Shown here: one piece after another, positions 4,990 through 5,808 of the stretch
Layout of the letters: every line of letters begins with the position of its first letter
Position numbering within the stretch: position 1 is the stretch's first letter
Assembly: GCA_028714935.1 (NCBI GenBank)
Contig: JAQTLJ010000086.1
Coordinates: 1-5,808 of the forward strand
DNA length: 5,808 bases
Direction of reading: 5' to 3'
DNA from: Candidatus Margulisiibacteriota bacterium
GTDB taxonomy: Bacteria; Margulisbacteria; WOR-1; O2-12-FULL-45-9
Program-made: the position numbers and the translations under genes
Notes under the pieces: model-generated
What the model was told of the DNA's origin: nothing
Database searches by the model: none
The model's input: only the letters and a program-made list of their open reading frames with translations

Positions 4990-5567
4990 TCAGCCGCAGA
5001 GATGTTGAAGACCGCATTGTCTCCATCCTCCGTGAAGAGTATTTAAAATACGCCGAGGAAACCCTGGAAAAATACGAAGCCCAGATTAAGGCGACTGTCC
5101 GCTGGTATGTCTCTTCCCTCCCCCGCCACATTGCCACCTCAGAAGCCGACGATCTGGAATCCGAAGCCAAGATCGCTTTTATGGACTGTCTCAAGACCTG
5201 GGATCCCCGCAAAGGCGAACTCTGGCCCTATGTTTCCGTCCGCCTGAAAGGGTCGATGCAGGATTACCTGCGCAAGCGCGGCAACGACCCGGTCGCCGGC
5301 CTTTATGAATATATCACTTCCGCCGCCAATGTTTACATGGCTTTCAACCGGAAAGAGATCGCTCACGAAGAAGTTGACAAGATCCTCCATGTCGATTCAG
5401 CGATGAAGGATTTTAGCGAAAAGGAACAGTCGGTCATCCAAGGTTATTACCAGCAGGACAAGACTTTTAAAGAGATCGGCAAAGAGATCGGCCTGTCCGA
5501 ATCTCAAGTCAGCCGGATCTGCAAGGATGCCACGGTCAAACTGAAAAAGTCACTGCGCAGCGAATAG
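4986..5567 (+). CDS. Short sigma70-family RNA polymerase sigma factor (regions 2 and 4)
   Basis: The 193-residue protein is a sigma factor of the FliA/SigF-like alternative class, which directs RNA polymerase core to a special promoter set. Region 2 spans about residues 33-97, with the core-binding and -10 elements DDLESEAKIAFMDCLKTWDP (55-74), GELWPYVSVRLKGSMQDYLR (77-96). Region 4 spans about 143-191 and contains the -35-binding helix-turn-helix TFKEIGKEIGLSESQVSRIC (160-179). The link between them (98-142) is short and does not show the usual region 3 pattern, so the protein is shorter than the roughly 235-260 residues of FliA, SigF or SigB. That could mean a reduced region 3 or an ECF-like layout. 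The start is set by the ATGA overlap with the preceding small gene. The sigma's target genes cannot be told from here; a tRNA gene begins 11 bases after its stop. Confidence 0.9.
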   Translation: MISRRDVEDRIVSILREEYLKYAEETLEKYEAQIKATVRWYVSSLPRHIATSEADDLESEAKIAFMDCLKTWDPRKGELWPYVSVRLKGSMQDYLRKRGNDPVAGLYEYITSAANVYMAFNRKEIAHEEVDKILHVDSAMKDFSEKEQSVIQGYYQQDKTFKEIGKEIGLSESQVSRICKDATVKLKKSLRSE

Positions 5568-5578
5568 TAAATCAAGAT

Positions 5579-5651
5579 GCGGGAGTAGCTCAGTTGGTAG
5601 AGCATCAGCTTCCCAAGCTGAGGGTCGCGAGTTCGAACCTCGTCTCCCGCT
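5579..5651 (+). tRNA. tRNA-Gly(CCC)
   Basis: A full cloverleaf can be folded: acceptor GCGGGAG/CTCCCGC, D arm GCTC/GAGC, anticodon stem TCAGC/GCTGA with loop TTCCCAA (anticodon CCC, reading GGG), a five-base variable loop GGGTC, and T arm GCGAG/CTCGT around TTCGAAC. The discriminator is T5651 and CCA is not encoded. It starts 11 bases after the sigma factor stop with no clear promoter of its own, so it is probably transcribed from upstream. Confidence 0.96.
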
Positions 5652-5655
5652 TTTA

Positions 5656-5679
5656 CCCCGAGCTTGTCGAGGGGTTTTT
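5656..5679 (+). terminator. Hairpin with T run between tRNA genes (short copy of the palindromic element)
   Basis: CCCCGAGC TT GTCGAGGGG (5656-5674) folds with one bulged A and is followed by five T (5675-5679), the layout of an intrinsic terminator after tRNA-Gly. Both arms are identical to those of the palindrome at 4422-4459. If it does end transcription, tRNA-Cys, which starts only 3 bases later, would need a promoter inside tRNA-Gly or the hairpin; I see none. It may therefore be a leaky terminator or simply the dispersed repeat acting as a spacer. Confidence 0.55.
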
Positions 5680-5682
5680 AGT

Positions 5683-5753
5683 GGCGGCATGGCCGAGTGG
5701 TTAGGCAGCGGTCTGCAAAACCGTTTACTCCAGTTCGAACCTGGATGCCGCCT
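5683..5753 (+). tRNA. tRNA-Cys(GCA)
   Basis: The cloverleaf folds with acceptor GGCGGCA/TGCCGCC, a 3-bp D stem GCC/GGC, anticodon stem GCGGT/ACCGT around loop CTGCAAA (anticodon GCA), and T arm TCCAG/CTGGA around TTCGAAC. The discriminator is T5753, shown as U in tRNA-Cys generally. CCA is not encoded. The 71-base length is normal for a class I tRNA. Confidence 0.96.
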
Positions 5754-5755
5754 TA

Positions 5756-5764
5756 TGTTATAAT
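5756..5764 (+). promoter_or_regulatory. Extended -10 promoter of the third tRNA gene
   Basis: TG T TATAAT: a perfect TATAAT (5759-5764) with the extended -10 dinucleotide TG one base upstream. No convincing -35 box lies at the proper distance. A start near 5771 would give a leader of about 8 bases before the tRNA at 5779. Confidence 0.6.
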
Positions 5765-5778
5765 TTACCGGGAAGAAC

Positions 5779-5808
5779 GCGCGCTTAGCTCAGCTGGTTA
5801 GAGTACTT
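5779..5808 (+). tRNA. tRNA, 5' part only (cut by window end)
   Basis: GCGCGCT acceptor strand, TA, D stem GCTC, D loop with AGCTGGTTA, D stem GAGT (with one G-T pair), then ACTT leading into the anticodon stem. The window ends before the anticodon, so the amino acid is unknown. Confidence 0.85.

Noticed and set aside
4986..5567. Naming the sigma factor fliA
   Set aside because: It is too short, region 3 is not evident and no flagellar gene is visible, so only the family is stated.
5540..5578. Private promoter for tRNA-Gly
   Set aside because: A weak TAGTAA lies at the sigma gene's stop but has no matching -35 box and leaves too little room; not supported.
1..5808. CRISPR array, insertion sequence or prophage genes
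   Set aside because: No regularly spaced direct repeats, transposase, integrase or phage-type proteins were seen on either strand.

Overview
This 5.8 kb bacterial window has mixed base composition (roughly half G+C by eye), densely packed short-spaced genes and sigma70-like promoter boxes. Nothing in it fixes the lineage. Metabolic genes, a sigma factor and a tRNA cluster sit together with no transposase, integrase or phage gene, so it reads as ordinary chromosome of an uncultured or little-studied bacterium.

Left part (1-2388): the 3' two-thirds of a HAD phosphatase gene overlaps by ATGA a short GNAT acetyltransferase with a four-cysteine tail. This pair runs head-on into malQ (4-alpha-glucanotransferase, minus strand), and the 3' ends overlap by 4 bases. 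malQ and a DUF2156 (LPG-synthase C-terminal-like) gene diverge from a 46-base gap with two interleaved promoters. The DUF2156 promoter sits so close to its ATG that the message should be leaderless.

Middle (2400-4545): the DUF2156 gene meets, with a 15-base 3' overlap, a minus-strand AIR-synthase/HypE-superfamily gene. A clear TPP (thiamin pyrophosphate) riboswitch lies directly upstream of that gene, with its Shine-Dalgarno sequence at the 3' edge of the aptamer. This moves the start codon to 4351 and ties a protein of unassigned reaction to thiamin. The variable P3 arm of the aptamer carries a palindromic element whose two arms recur exactly in the hairpin between the tRNA genes at 5656-5674. 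The riboswitch promoter and the promoter of the next rightward operon appear to share one self-complementary -35 element.

Right part (4500-5808): two small unrecognised genes and a compact sigma70-family factor (regions 2 and 4, little left of region 3) form a tight rightward set, joined by a 38-base overlap and an ATGA overlap. Eleven bases after the sigma gene begins a tRNA cluster: Gly(CCC), Cys(GCA), and a third tRNA cut by the window edge that has its own extended -10 box. The two complete tRNA genes do not encode CCA.

Most worth following up: the TPP-controlled AIRS/HypE-like gene, the palindrome inside its riboswitch, and the small-gene/short-sigma operon.
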